A stretch of DNA of 64,000 bases, taken from Bacteroidales bacterium. Lineage in GTDB: Bacteria; Bacteroidota; Bacteroidia; Bacteroidales; UBA12077. The position numbers and the translations under genes are program-made. Below, one piece after another: positions 37,543 to 46,853 of this stretch. The notes beneath the pieces are model-generated. The model saw nothing but the letters and a program-made list of their open reading frames with translations. It was not told where the DNA came from and did not search any database. Location of the stretch: assembly GCA_013138975.1 (NCBI GenBank), contig WTBR01000054.1, positions 35,232 to 99,231 on the forward strand. The letters run 5' to 3'. Position 1 is the stretch's first letter, and every line of letters starts with the position of its first letter.

Positions 37543-39108
37543 ATGATAGAACTTAAAATAAATAATCAGACCGTAAAAGTAGAAGAAGGAACAACAGTTC
37601 TAAAAGCGGCTGAATCTCTGGGAATTACTATTCCTACCATGTGTTATATGGATAAAACAAATCATCCATCGTGCATGGTTTGTATGGTAAAAGACAATAA
37701 ATCAGGGAATATGTTTCCATCATGCGGAATGCCCGCAAGTAACGGAATGGATATTATTTGTGATGATGATGAAGTAATTGAAGCACGAAGAGAAGCCTTG
37801 GAATTGCTATTAAGTGATCATGTTGGCGATTGTGAAGCTCCATGCCGTTTGAGCTGCCCTGCATTTATGGATATTCCACAAATGAACAGGTTAATTGCTG
37901 ATGATAAATTTGATGAAGCTTTAAAATTAGTTAAAGAAGATATTGCCTTACCCCTAATTTTAGGATATATATGCTCAGCTCCTTGCGAAGGTGCATGTCG
38001 CAGAAAACAAGTTGATAATCCTGTTTCAATTTGTTTATTAAAACGATTTGTTGCTGATGTTGATATTAAAAGTGATTCTGCATATTTACCACAAAAGAAA
38101 TCTAAAAGCGGTAAAAAAGTTGCAATTATTGGTTCCGGCCCGGCAGGTCTTGCCTGTGCATTCCATATTTTAAAGGAAGGACATGAGTGTACCGTATTTG
38201 ATAAAAATAATAAAGCCGGTGGAAGTTTATTAAATGTTCCGGACAGTGAATTACCCAAAATTGATTTACAAAACGAAATTGATTTAATTTCACAACTAGG
38301 TGCCCAATTTGAATTAAACACCACGATTACTCCCGATGATTTAGAAACCAAATTAAAATCAAAGTTTGACGCAATTATTTTTGCTGCCGGAAGCATTGAA
38401 GAATCAAATATTAAAGAATTCAATATTGAAATTGGAGCAAAAGGCATTGATACACTTGAAGGAACTTTTGCAACCAACATTGACAAAGTTTTTGCTTGTG
38501 GAAGCGCTTTAAAACCAAATAAAATGGCCATTAGAGCCTTAGCTCAGGGAAAAGATGCAGCATATTCCGTAAACTCTTTTCTAGCCGGCAATAATCCAAA
38601 AGAAACAAAAAGATTATTTAATTCCAGATTTGGTAAACTTACAGATTCGGAAATTGAAGAATACAAAAAAGAATCGATACCTGATAACAGAGTTGAACCT
38701 GTAAAAGAAAAATTACATGGTTTTAATAAAGAAGAAGCAATACTCGAAGCCAAAAGATGTTTACGTTGCTATTGCAGAAAACCAAAGACCTGTAAATTAA
38801 GAATCTATGCCGATGAATATGGTGCAAATCAAAAGAAATATTCATTCGGAGAAAGAAAACAAATACAAAAATACTTACAACATAAGGAAGTAGTTTACGA
38901 ACCTGAAAAATGTATTAAGTGTGGATTGTGTGTTGAAATTACAACTAACGAAAAAGAACTTACCGGCTTAAGCTATATTGGTAGGGGATTTACGGTAAAA
39001 ATAGATATTCCGTTTAATAAAGAATTAAATGAAGCATTAACAAGTACAGCAAAGAAATGTATCGAAGCTTGTCCTACGGGTGCACTGGCTTTTAAAGATG
39101 GGGAATAA
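37543..39108 (+). CDS. Ferredoxin-flavoprotein (NuoG-like N-terminus plus shortened GltD-like FAD domain)
   Basis: 521 residues. N-terminal [2Fe-2S] ferredoxin (C34, C44, C47, C61); a GDCEAPCRLSCP segment near 100 as in GltD/NuoG-like proteins; an FAD Rossmann motif IIGSGPAGLACAF near 194; FDAIIFAAGS; and the FAD C-terminal motif KVFACGSALKPNKMAIRALAQG. The C-terminal part has CLRCYC, CIKCGLCVE and CIEACPTGAL. Between FDAIIFAAGS and KVFACGS only about 35 residues are left, whereas GltD has a pyridine-nucleotide domain there with a second GxGxxA motif. So it likely binds FAD but not NAD(P)H, and depends on the coupled NuoF-type subunit for NADH. Confidence 0.85.
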   Translation: MIELKINNQTVKVEEGTTVLKAAESLGITIPTMCYMDKTNHPSCMVCMVKDNKSGNMFPSCGMPASNGMDIICDDDEVIEARREALELLLSDHVGDCEAPCRLSCPAFMDIPQMNRLIADDKFDEALKLVKEDIALPLILGYICSAPCEGACRRKQVDNPVSICLLKRFVADVDIKSDSAYLPQKKSKSGKKVAIIGSGPAGLACAFHILKEGHECTVFDKNNKAGGSLLNVPDSELPKIDLQNEIDLISQLGAQFELNTTITPDDLETKLKSKFDAIIFAAGSIEESNIKEFNIEIGAKGIDTLEGTFATNIDKVFACGSALKPNKMAIRALAQGKDAAYSVNSFLAGNNPKETKRLFNSRFGKLTDSEIEEYKKESIPDNRVEPVKEKLHGFNKEEAILEAKRCLRCYCRKPKTCKLRIYADEYGANQKKYSFGERKQIQKYLQHKEVVYEPEKCIKCGLCVEITTNEKELTGLSYIGRGFTVKIDIPFNKELNEALTSTAKKCIEACPTGALAFKDGE

Positions 39109-39238
39109 AACAATTTAAACATGTTTTTTAATTACTGATATAGCTAAGTATAAAGATTCCGAGAGGAGAAATTACATAATTCAAATTCCAAAGGTGTCGA
39201 ATTCGATGCCTTTAGAAAACAAGCAAGTTTAAATGAAT

Positions 39239-39265
39239 TATATATATATATATATATATATATAT
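39239..39265 (+). repeat. TA dinucleotide microsatellite
   Basis: Thirteen TA units in a row, about 45 bases upstream of the next propeller gene. Length variation could alter promoter spacing, but no promoter was mapped. Confidence 0.9.
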
Positions 39266-39310
39266 TGAGAAGAAATTAGATAAAAAGTAAAAACAATAAA
39301 TGACTAAGGA

Positions 39311-40426
39311 ATGAAAAAACAAATCATTATAATAATTACCCTATTACAATTCATTGCATATTCAAGTATAGCACAATCCAATACTTGTTGGTCATCGTTT
39401 CGCGGGAATCAATCCTTGCAAGGAAAAACAAGTGTTCAAGTTCCAAGTTCATTAAAACTACTTTGGACGTTTAAAACTGCTGATCTTATTAAATCATCGC
39501 CTGTAATATGTGGTAATAATATTTATATTGGATCTAATGATGGAAACGTTTATTCTGTTTCCATGAAAGGAGAATTAAACTGGAAATTTAAAGCAGGAAC
39601 ATCTATTGAGGCTCCTCCCCTTTTTCTTGACAATACAATTTATGTTGGATCGCTCGAAGGAACAATATTTGCTTTGGAAGCAAGTTCCGGTGTATTAAAA
39701 TGGAAATACACAACTGATGGACAAATCTCTGGTTCATCAGCTTGGGTTTTATCTCCTAACAAAAAATCAAAACGAATAATAGCAGGAAGCTACGATTATT
39801 ATTTACATTGCGTGAATGCAAAAACAGGAAAACCTGTATGGAAATACGAAGCTGACAATTATATAAATGGTGCACCTGCAACAGACGGTAAAGTAGCTGT
39901 ATTTGGAGGTTGCGATGGATTTTTACATATGGTAGATGTTAATACCGGACTTGCTAAAGATAAAATTAACATAGGAACTTATATTGCTTCATCGGCAGCT
40001 TTAGAAGGTGGTAAAGTCTATTTTGGAAATTACGATGGGGGATTTTATTGCGCTAATATGCAAACCAAAGAAATTGTTTGGAAATATGCAGGAACAGGCC
40101 CTTTTTTGGGATCACCGGCAGTTGCAGGCAATAAAGTTATTATAGGATCGCAAGATAGAAATGTATATTGCTTTGACAAAACAAGTGGCAAAATTTTATG
40201 GAAGTTTAAAACTTTAGGTAAAATAGAAAGTTCACCGGTTATTGCCGGCAGTAAAGTTATTATTGGTTCCGACGATGGACAATTATACATACTAAATTTG
40301 AACACTGGAAAGAAAATTTGGTCTTACGAAATAGGAAGTCCAATTGCGGGTACTCCTGCCATAATTAAAAACATGATTGTTGTTGGTGCGGGCGATGGAA
40401 AAGTTTATGCTTTTGGAATAAAATAA
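39311..40426 (+). CDS. Compact secreted PQQ-like (BamB-type) beta-propeller
   Basis: 371 residues with a Sec signal peptide (AYSSIAQ). After WSSFRGNQSLQG come highly regular PQQ/BamB repeats: S-x-P-V-I-x-G-x-x-I-Y-I-G-S-x-D-G-N-V-Y blocks and ALEASSGVLKW, CVNAKTGKPVW, CFDKTSGKILW, ILNLNTGKKIW. It lacks the C-terminal HxAHP signature of the tandem paralogs. It is not BamB proper, as it lacks a lipobox and is not next to der/outer-membrane assembly genes. Probably a soluble periplasmic member of the locus. Confidence 0.85.
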   Translation: MKKQIIIIITLLQFIAYSSIAQSNTCWSSFRGNQSLQGKTSVQVPSSLKLLWTFKTADLIKSSPVICGNNIYIGSNDGNVYSVSMKGELNWKFKAGTSIEAPPLFLDNTIYVGSLEGTIFALEASSGVLKWKYTTDGQISGSSAWVLSPNKKSKRIIAGSYDYYLHCVNAKTGKPVWKYEADNYINGAPATDGKVAVFGGCDGFLHMVDVNTGLAKDKINIGTYIASSAALEGGKVYFGNYDGGFYCANMQTKEIVWKYAGTGPFLGSPAVAGNKVIIGSQDRNVYCFDKTSGKILWKFKTLGKIESSPVIAGSKVIIGSDDGQLYILNLNTGKKIWSYEIGSPIAGTPAIIKNMIVVGAGDGKVYAFGIK

Positions 40427-40764
40427 TGACGATTGATTAATTTATAATGACTAATAAAAATAAGATCATTGTTTGAATGTAGAGATAACTTGAAACTTTG
40501 AACTTGAAACTTATTTGTAATTAAATTAATAAAAATAAAATTTCAAGCAAGTTGGGCTTTGGCAGACGGGAATGACTGAATTAGTCAAACAAACATTAAA
40601 GTCGTAAAGTAGAATTAAACATATTCACAAATATAAAGATATAAAATAATCATGCTAAGGAATTAATACACAAAGAACTTTGCAAAGTGATTTCATAAAC
40701 AAAGTGAATAAATAATTGAAATTTTCTTTGCGTCTTTGCGCCTTTGCGAGAATTCTTTAAAACT
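40427..40764 (+). other. Intergenic region with repeats
   Basis: No gene seen. It contains a low-complexity CTTGAAACTTTGAACTTG segment (about 40489-40508), a GGCAGACGGGAATGACTGAA segment, and element E5 at its end. Confidence 0.5.
40651..40750 (+). repeat. CGCAAAGACG-family element E5
   Basis: The right end 40726-40750 is identical to that of E2 (33030-33054 region). The left part CATGCTAAGGAATTAATACA corresponds to the start of E2. The left arm is decayed (ACACAAAGAACTTTGCAAAG). Confidence 0.7.
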
Positions 40765-42069
40765 ATGAAAATAATAAATATAGTACCAGGATTTGGAGGA
40801 ACATTTTATTGTGGCAACTGCTTACGCGATAGTGCTTTTACTAATTCTTTAAAAAACACTGGTCATGATGCAATAACATTGCCATTATACCTGCCTTTAA
40901 GTTCTTCAAATAATTATACAGAAGATGGATTACCCATCTTTTATGGAGCCGTAAATGTTTATTTAGAACAAAAATTCAAATTCTTTAGGCATATGCCAAA
41001 GTGGCTTCACAAATTTCTCAACTCCCCTGCTATTCTTCGCTATGCTTCTAAAAAATCTGAATCAACCAGAGCATCCGGCTTAGAAGAAATGACCATTTCA
41101 ATGTTAAAGGGTTCAGAGGGATATCAAGAGGAAGAGCTTGAACTTCTCATAAACTTTTTGAAAAATCATGAAAAACCAGATGTAGTTCATTTATCTAATG
41201 CACTACTTATGGGTCTTGCAGGTCGAATTCGTGAAGAATTAAATATTCCTGTAATTTGTTCTTTACAAGATGAAGATGTATGGCTTGACGCAATGAGCGA
41301 TGATTATCAAACAAGACTTTGGGAGATAATGTGTGAAAGATCTAAAGATATTGATGCATTTATAACAGTCAGTCAATACTTTGGAGATGTAATGCAAAGA
41401 CGAATGTGTATTCCTGATGAAAAATTACATATCGTACCAATTGGTGTTGATCCTAAGGCTTACAGGTTCTCAGAGCCGGTTCAAAATCCTCCTGTTATTG
41501 GTTATTTATCAAGAATGAATGAAGAAAATGGATTTGAAGTAATTATTGATGCATTTATTGAACTTAAGAAAAAAGATAATTTTAAAAATGCATTACTAAA
41601 AGCTACCGGGGGCAAAACTGCTGATGATGATAAATTCATTAAGAAACAATTAAAAAAGTTAAAACAAAATGGTTTTGAAAATGATATTGAGTTTATCGAT
41701 GACTTCAGAACTGAAAAATTAAGCGATTTCTTTGAAAAATTAACAGTTTTATCTGTTCCTGTGCTTAAAGGTGAAGCATTTGGTATGTATCAGCTTGAAG
41801 CATTAGCCTCAGGAATTCCAATAGTACAACCTGCTTTAGGTGCGTTCCCCGAAATTGTAAAAAACACAAAAGGTGGCATGATTTACGAACCAAATACACC
41901 AGATGCCTTAGCTTCAAAACTTGCAGAAATCCTTTCAAATAAAGAAAAACTTAATGAAATGGGTAAAAACGGTAGAGAAGCAGTAGAAAATAAGTACAAT
42001 ACGAATGAATTAACCAGACAGATGCTTTCTATCTATGAGAAGGTGATTAGTGCTTCTCAAAAAAAATAA
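40765..42069 (+). CDS. Glycosyltransferase, GT-B fold (GT4-like)
   Basis: 434 residues from ATG 40765; a start at 40744 lies within the repeat. The N-terminus MKIINIVPGFGGTFYCGNCLRDSAF shows the GT-B donor/acceptor entry glycines and a CGNC pair. The C-terminal half has the glycosyltransferase group 1 signature PVLKGEAFGMYQLEALASGIPIVQPALGAFPEIV with the EX7E-type glutamates. Sugar and acceptor unknown. Located between the redox genes and the ABC transporter; it may be a passenger of the locus or modify the exported propellers. Confidence 0.85.
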   Translation: MKIINIVPGFGGTFYCGNCLRDSAFTNSLKNTGHDAITLPLYLPLSSSNNYTEDGLPIFYGAVNVYLEQKFKFFRHMPKWLHKFLNSPAILRYASKKSESTRASGLEEMTISMLKGSEGYQEEELELLINFLKNHEKPDVVHLSNALLMGLAGRIREELNIPVICSLQDEDVWLDAMSDDYQTRLWEIMCERSKDIDAFITVSQYFGDVMQRRMCIPDEKLHIVPIGVDPKAYRFSEPVQNPPVIGYLSRMNEENGFEVIIDAFIELKKKDNFKNALLKATGGKTADDDKFIKKQLKKLKQNGFENDIEFIDDFRTEKLSDFFEKLTVLSVPVLKGEAFGMYQLEALASGIPIVQPALGAFPEIVKNTKGGMIYEPNTPDALASKLAEILSNKEKLNEMGKNGREAVENKYNTNELTRQMLSIYEKVISASQKK

Positions 42070-42228
42070 ATCACAAAATACAAATGACAGAACATAAACA
42101 AATCCCAACACCAAATAAACTAAATTCTAAACTGTTTCAGAGATTAAGATTTGGGAATTGTAATGTAACTGCCCGTCCGGTAGGCGGTTTTGGAATTTGA
42201 AATTTGGAACTTAAAATTTAATATTACT

Positions 42229-42924
42229 ATGATTGTTGAATTAGAAAAAATAAGTAAGTTCTACACCAATAACGGACTTGTAAGCAAAAGAAATGTTTTA
42301 AATGAAATCTCATTAAGCATAAATGACGGTGATTCATTATCAATTGTTGGGCCATCGGGTTCCGGTAAAAGTACATTGTTAAATATACTTGGAACTCTTG
42401 ACTTACCGACTTCCGGGATAGTTAAAATTAAAGGTAAAGAGATTCAAGACTTTAATGAAAAGCAACTAGCCGAAATTCGAAATGCCAATATTGGATTTAT
42501 TTTCCAGCAACATCATTTACTTCCCCAGTTTACCTTAATTGAGAATGTACTTGTACCTACAATTCCTTTAAAAGATAAAAACTTAAAGAATTCAGCTTTG
42601 GAAAGAGCAATGAGCCTTTTAGAGAGTGTTGGATTGGCTGATAAAATACATCAACATCCCGGACAACTTTCAGGTGGAGAATGTCAACGAGCTACGGTTG
42701 TGCGTGCATTAATAAATGAGCCTAATTTAGTATTGGCAGATGAACCTACAGGATCATTAGATCAGGATTCTGCTGAGCAAATGGGCGAACTTTTATCGAA
42801 CATTAACAAAAAACATAATGTGGCAATGGTTGTTGTTACACATTCTTTAGATTTAGCGAAGAAGATGAATGCAATTTTCAATCTTGATCACGGAAAACTA
42901 GAAATAATAGAAAGTAAGAAATAG
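42229..42924 (+). CDS. ABC transporter ATP-binding protein, LolD/MacB type
   Basis: 231 residues from ATG 42229; an in-frame TTG at 42190 is less likely. Walker A GPSGSGKST, Q-loop FIFQQHHLLPQF, signature LSGGECQRA, Walker B LVLADEPTGSLD, and H-loop VVVTHSLD. It pairs with the FtsX-like permease encoded at 43486. The class drives mechanotransmission or lipoprotein release rather than classical import. A role in sorting the many lipoproteins of this locus is possible but unproven. Confidence 0.92.
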   Translation: MIVELEKISKFYTNNGLVSKRNVLNEISLSINDGDSLSIVGPSGSGKSTLLNILGTLDLPTSGIVKIKGKEIQDFNEKQLAEIRNANIGFIFQQHHLLPQFTLIENVLVPTIPLKDKNLKNSALERAMSLLESVGLADKIHQHPGQLSGGECQRATVVRALINEPNLVLADEPTGSLDQDSAEQMGELLSNINKKHNVAMVVVTHSLDLAKKMNAIFNLDHGKLEIIESKK

Positions 42925-42958
42925 GTTTTTTAAATAATTTAATTGTGAGTTTCACTTT

Positions 42959-43441
42959 CTTTTACCACAAAGTCACTCAAAGGTATTTCACAAAGGAACA
43001 CGAAGTAAAAAGAGGTTATTATGGATATAGAAAAGATTTTCAAATTAGTTTTAGATTGCTCTTTTAAAGTTCATACTGCACTTGGCCCTGGATTACTTGA
43101 AAGTGCTTATGAAGAATGCCTATATTATGAACTTCGTCAAGCGGGTTTAAATGTAGAAAAACAAAAACCTCTACCATTAGTATACAAAGAAGTTAAACTT
43201 GATGCAGGTTATAGAATTGATTTATTAGTAGAAAAAAAGGTAATTGTTGAGATAAAATCTATTGAACAATTAGCTGACATACATATGGCTCAAATACTAA
43301 CTTACTTAAAATTGTCGAAATGTAAGTTAGGTTTATTAGTAAATTTTAATGTAAAACATTTAAAAGACGGTATTAAACGAGTTATTATGTAATTCTTTGT
43401 GCGACTTTGTGATACCCTTTGTGTATCCTTAGTGGTAAAAG
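42959..43441 (+). mobile_element. Putative GxxExxY mobile element bounded by 47-bp inverted repeats
   Basis: The left arm 42959-43005 starts CTTTTACCAC and contains TTTCACAAAGG. The right arm 43395-43441, inverted, also starts CTTTTACCAC and contains ATCACAAAGTCGCACAAAG. About 31 of 47 positions agree without gaps, more with one gap. The GxxExxY gene fills the space almost exactly (15 bases from the left arm, 2 from the right). The arms are built from the same ACAAAG/GCAAAG periodic motif as elements E1-E5. It sits between the two subunit genes of an ABC transporter. Mobility is inferred. Confidence 0.6.
43021..43392 (+). CDS. GxxExxY protein (PD-(D/E)xK-like)
   Basis: 123 residues. The family hallmark GPGLLESAYEECLYYELRQ is near residue 23, followed by YRIDLLVEKKVIVEIKSIEQL, which has the Asp...Glu-x-Lys arrangement (D63, E73-x-K75 approximately) of PD-(D/E)xK nuclease-fold proteins. 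The C-terminus LGLLVNFNVKHLKDGIKRVI is typical. No biochemical function is established that I know. It lies inside the inverted-repeat element described here and splits the ABC operon. Confidence 0.9.
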   Translation: MDIEKIFKLVLDCSFKVHTALGPGLLESAYEECLYYELRQAGLNVEKQKPLPLVYKEVKLDAGYRIDLLVEKKVIVEIKSIEQLADIHMAQILTYLKLSKCKLGLLVNFNVKHLKDGIKRVIM

Positions 43442-43485
43442 AATTTAAAGCTCAGATTAATCAATAATAACTACACATAACAAAA

Positions 43486-46400
43486 ATGACAATTTTACAA
43501 TTCATAATAAAAAGCTTCTGGCACTTCAGAAAACAACATTTAGCTGTTTTTGCAGGTACTTTAATTAGTACAGCCGTATTAACAGGAGTATTGATTGTTG
43601 GAGATTCAATTAAATTCAGTCTTAAACAAACGGTAGAAGCCCGCCTTGGAAATACAAAATTTGCCATGCAAACAGGCGATCGTTTTGTTCGTGCCGAATT
43701 AGCCGATGCCATTTCTAAAGATTTAAATATTGCAACTTCTCCCCTTTTAATGCTTGAAAGCATTGCAATTAATACCGAATCAAATATCAGAATTAATAAA
43801 ACACAAGTTTATGGTATTGATGAAAGTTTTTGGGAACTCTCTAACAAAACAATGCCTCAACTTAGCGAAGATGAAGTAATAATAAGTAATAACACAGCCC
43901 AAAAGCTTGGTTTAGAAATTAACGATGAAATTTTACTCCGTGTTGAAAATGCAAATATTATTCCTTTAAATGCACCATTTGCCAAAGAAACAGATCCATC
44001 TGTTGCACTTAGAGTAAAAGTTAAAGCAATTGCCAATAATGAGGATATGGCACGATTTAGTTTGAAAAATATCCAATCGGCACCATATAATATTTTTATA
44101 TCACATGAATATTTGGCTAAAAAACTTGAATTAGACGGTTTAGCAAACATCATTATTAGTTCTGATAATAAAGAACAAAATCTTAATGTAGAAGACCTTA
44201 ACAAATCACTCAGTAAAGTTTGGCAAATTGAAGATGCCAATATTGTTATTCGTGAACTTGATAATAAACACGAACTTTTATCCGACAGAATTTTCATAGA
44301 TGAACCAATTTGGGAATCCGTTAAAGATTTTGAAATTCCAAAAGAAACCATTTTAACATATCTTGTAAATACAATCCGTTTTAAGGATAAAGAAACACCC
44401 TATTCCTTTGTAACGGCTGCTTCTTCACCTATAATTTCAAATGAACTTAAAGAAAATGAAATAATCATTAATCAATGGTTAGCATCAGATTTAAATGCCT
44501 CGATAAACGATACAATAGAGATCGAATATTTTACAATTGGTGCATTGCGCACACTTACGGAGGTTACAAAACAGTTTATTGTTAAAGATATAATTCCAAG
44601 TCAAGGAGATATTGCTAATAAATCATTAATGCCATTATTCCCCGGACTTGCCGATGCAGGAAGTTGCAGCGAATGGGAAACAGGTATCCCAATTGATTTA
44701 GATAGAATTAGAGATAAGGATGAAAAGTATTGGGATGATTACAATGGGACACCAAAAGCTCTAATATCCATTCAATCAGGATTAAATCTTTGGCAAAATA
44801 AATACGGAAGTTATACTTCTATACGCTTTGATAAAAACGATATAAGCTCAAATGATTTAAAAGAGGAAATTCTTAACAAATTACATCCTGAAGATCTGAA
44901 TCTATCCTTTTTACATGTGCAATCGGAAGGAATTCGTGCAGCATCAAGCGGTGTAGATTTTGGAGAATTATTCCTTAGCATGAGCTTTTTTATTATTGTA
45001 GCCGGAGTTTTACTAACAGTACTTATTTATTCGTTGAATATAGAATCACGAAATAAAGAAACAGGCGTTTTATCGGGATTAGGATTTAATAAAAAACAAG
45101 TTATTCAAATTCGTTTTGCAGAAAATATACTTACTGCAATACTGGGAGGAATAGCAGGTTCAGTTTTTGGGATTTTGTATAATCAAGGAATAATGTTTGC
45201 CCTTAATACCATCTGGCAAGATATTGTTAGAACCAATGTTTTGATGGTTCAAATCAAAGCTACAACACTTTTTACAGGCGCTATTGCCGGAATTATCATT
45301 TCACTTTTGGCAATCTATTTTGTAACAAGAAAAAAATTAAAACAACCCATAATAGGGCTTATTCGTGATAGTTCTTTACACTCTGCGCAAAAGGAAAAAC
45401 TTGGCAATACATTAAACAAATTAATAGCGATTATAAGCTTTACAGTTGTAATTGTGCTTGTATCCTACTCGTTTATTTCATCCATTGATCAAAATGCAAG
45501 TTTAGTTTTATCAGCCGGAGGAATATTCCTATTGGCTTGCATTTCAGTTATTAGCTTATATTTTAAACGAACCAAACAAAAAACGGATAGCTCTATACCT
45601 ACTTCCATGCAATTTGCGTTTAAAAACGCAGCTAAAAATAAAGGACGAAGCCTTGCAATTATTGCTTTATTAGCTTTAGGAACTTTTACAATAATTATAA
45701 CCGGAGCTAATCGTAATACCTTTTACGGTAAGGAAAATATCAGGCAATCGGGAACAGGTGGATTTCTGTTTTGGGCTGAAACTACATTGCCTATTTTATA
45801 TGATTTAAATTCTGAGATCGGCAAAAGCAAATTTAATTTAGATTCTGAATCTGATCTCGAAAATGTGGAATTTATTCAAATGCACCAACTGGATGGTGAC
45901 GATGCCAGTTGCCTGAATCTTAACCAAGTACAAAAACCTAAAATACTGGGTATTAATCCTGAAGAACTAAATAAACGGAATGCCTTTTCTTTTGCCAAAC
46001 TTATGGACGGCATTGATAAAGATAAACCTTGGCTAGAACTAAGTAAATCTTCGGAGAAAAATGTTTATCCGGCATACGCCGATCAAACGGTAATTACCTG
46101 GGGCTTAATTAAAGAAGTTGGCGACACTCTGGTTTATTTAAACGAAGCAGGAGAAGAAATATACCTTGTTCTGATGGGTGGTTTAAATGCCTCAATTTTT
46201 CAAGGAAATATACTTATTGCTGATGATGTATTTATGCAACACTTTCCTTCGATTAGTGGCTCTAAAACCATGTTAATTGATGGATTACAGGAAAACATGA
46301 ATACTGTAAATGAGCTTTTAAGTACTTATCTTAGAAATTATGGAATAGAACTTACACTTACAACAGAAAGATTATCGCAATTTTATTCGGTAACAAATAC

Positions 46401-46779
46401 TTACCTAACCGTATTTATGTTTTTAGGTGGATTAGGAATAATAATCGGAACATTTGGTTTGGGAATTGTTCTTATGAGAAACATTTTAGAAAGACGCAGC
46501 GAGATTGCTTTATTACAAGCAGTTGGTTTTTCCAAAAACAAGGTTTTTAAACTGATATTTATCGAAAATATTATATTGTTGATTTTAGGAATTGGAATAG
46601 GAATTTGTGCTGCTGTAATTGGCATACTTCCCTCAATTATTTCTCCATCATTTAACATTCCTACAACATTTGTATTTGTACTTGTAGTATTGGTATTATT
46701 TAGTGGATTATTATGGATATATTTTCCTGCCCGCAATGCATTAAAATCAAATTTAATTTCATCTTTACGAAATGAATAA
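43486..46779 (+). CDS. FtsX-like ABC permease
   Basis: 1097 residues. An N-terminal transmembrane helix (HLAVFAGTLISTAVLTGVLIV) leads to a large periplasmic MacB_PCD-like region (about 45-480). A first FtsX domain with three or more helices spans about 490-690, a second periplasmic part about 740-960, and a last FtsX domain about 970-1095 (TYLTVFMFLGGLGIIIGTFG, NILERRSEIALLQAVGFS). The double arrangement fits the 8-10-TM permeases paired with LolD-like ATPases. Partner gene at 42229, separated by the GxxExxY element. Confidence 0.9.
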   Translation: MTILQFIIKSFWHFRKQHLAVFAGTLISTAVLTGVLIVGDSIKFSLKQTVEARLGNTKFAMQTGDRFVRAELADAISKDLNIATSPLLMLESIAINTESNIRINKTQVYGIDESFWELSNKTMPQLSEDEVIISNNTAQKLGLEINDEILLRVENANIIPLNAPFAKETDPSVALRVKVKAIANNEDMARFSLKNIQSAPYNIFISHEYLAKKLELDGLANIIISSDNKEQNLNVEDLNKSLSKVWQIEDANIVIRELDNKHELLSDRIFIDEPIWESVKDFEIPKETILTYLVNTIRFKDKETPYSFVTAASSPIISNELKENEIIINQWLASDLNASINDTIEIEYFTIGALRTLTEVTKQFIVKDIIPSQGDIANKSLMPLFPGLADAGSCSEWETGIPIDLDRIRDKDEKYWDDYNGTPKALISIQSGLNLWQNKYGSYTSIRFDKNDISSNDLKEEILNKLHPEDLNLSFLHVQSEGIRAASSGVDFGELFLSMSFFIIVAGVLLTVLIYSLNIESRNKETGVLSGLGFNKKQVIQIRFAENILTAILGGIAGSVFGILYNQGIMFALNTIWQDIVRTNVLMVQIKATTLFTGAIAGIIISLLAIYFVTRKKLKQPIIGLIRDSSLHSAQKEKLGNTLNKLIAIISFTVVIVLVSYSFISSIDQNASLVLSAGGIFLLACISVISLYFKRTKQKTDSSIPTSMQFAFKNAAKNKGRSLAIIALLALGTFTIIITGANRNTFYGKENIRQSGTGGFLFWAETTLPILYDLNSEIGKSKFNLDSESDLENVEFIQMHQLDGDDASCLNLNQVQKPKILGINPEELNKRNAFSFAKLMDGIDKDKPWLELSKSSEKNVYPAYADQTVITWGLIKEVGDTLVYLNEAGEEIYLVLMGGLNASIFQGNILIADDVFMQHFPSISGSKTMLIDGLQENMNTVNELLSTYLRNYGIELTLTTERLSQFYSVTNTYLTVFMFLGGLGIIIGTFGLGIVLMRNILERRSEIALLQAVGFSKNKVFKLIFIENIILLILGIGIGICAAVIGILPSIISPSFNIPTTFVFVLVVLVLFSGLLWIYFPARNALKSNLISSLRNE

Positions 46780-46853
46780 TATTTTTACTGCTACATTAAA
46801 CTAATTCCACATTTTATAATCATATATAGTTGAAAACCTAAAATTTAAACCAT

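Noticed and set aside
39311..40426. Calling the compact propeller BamB
   Set aside because: The repeats match the fold, but there is no lipobox, the genomic context is redox genes, and the gene belongs to the WRG/FRG propeller set of the locus.
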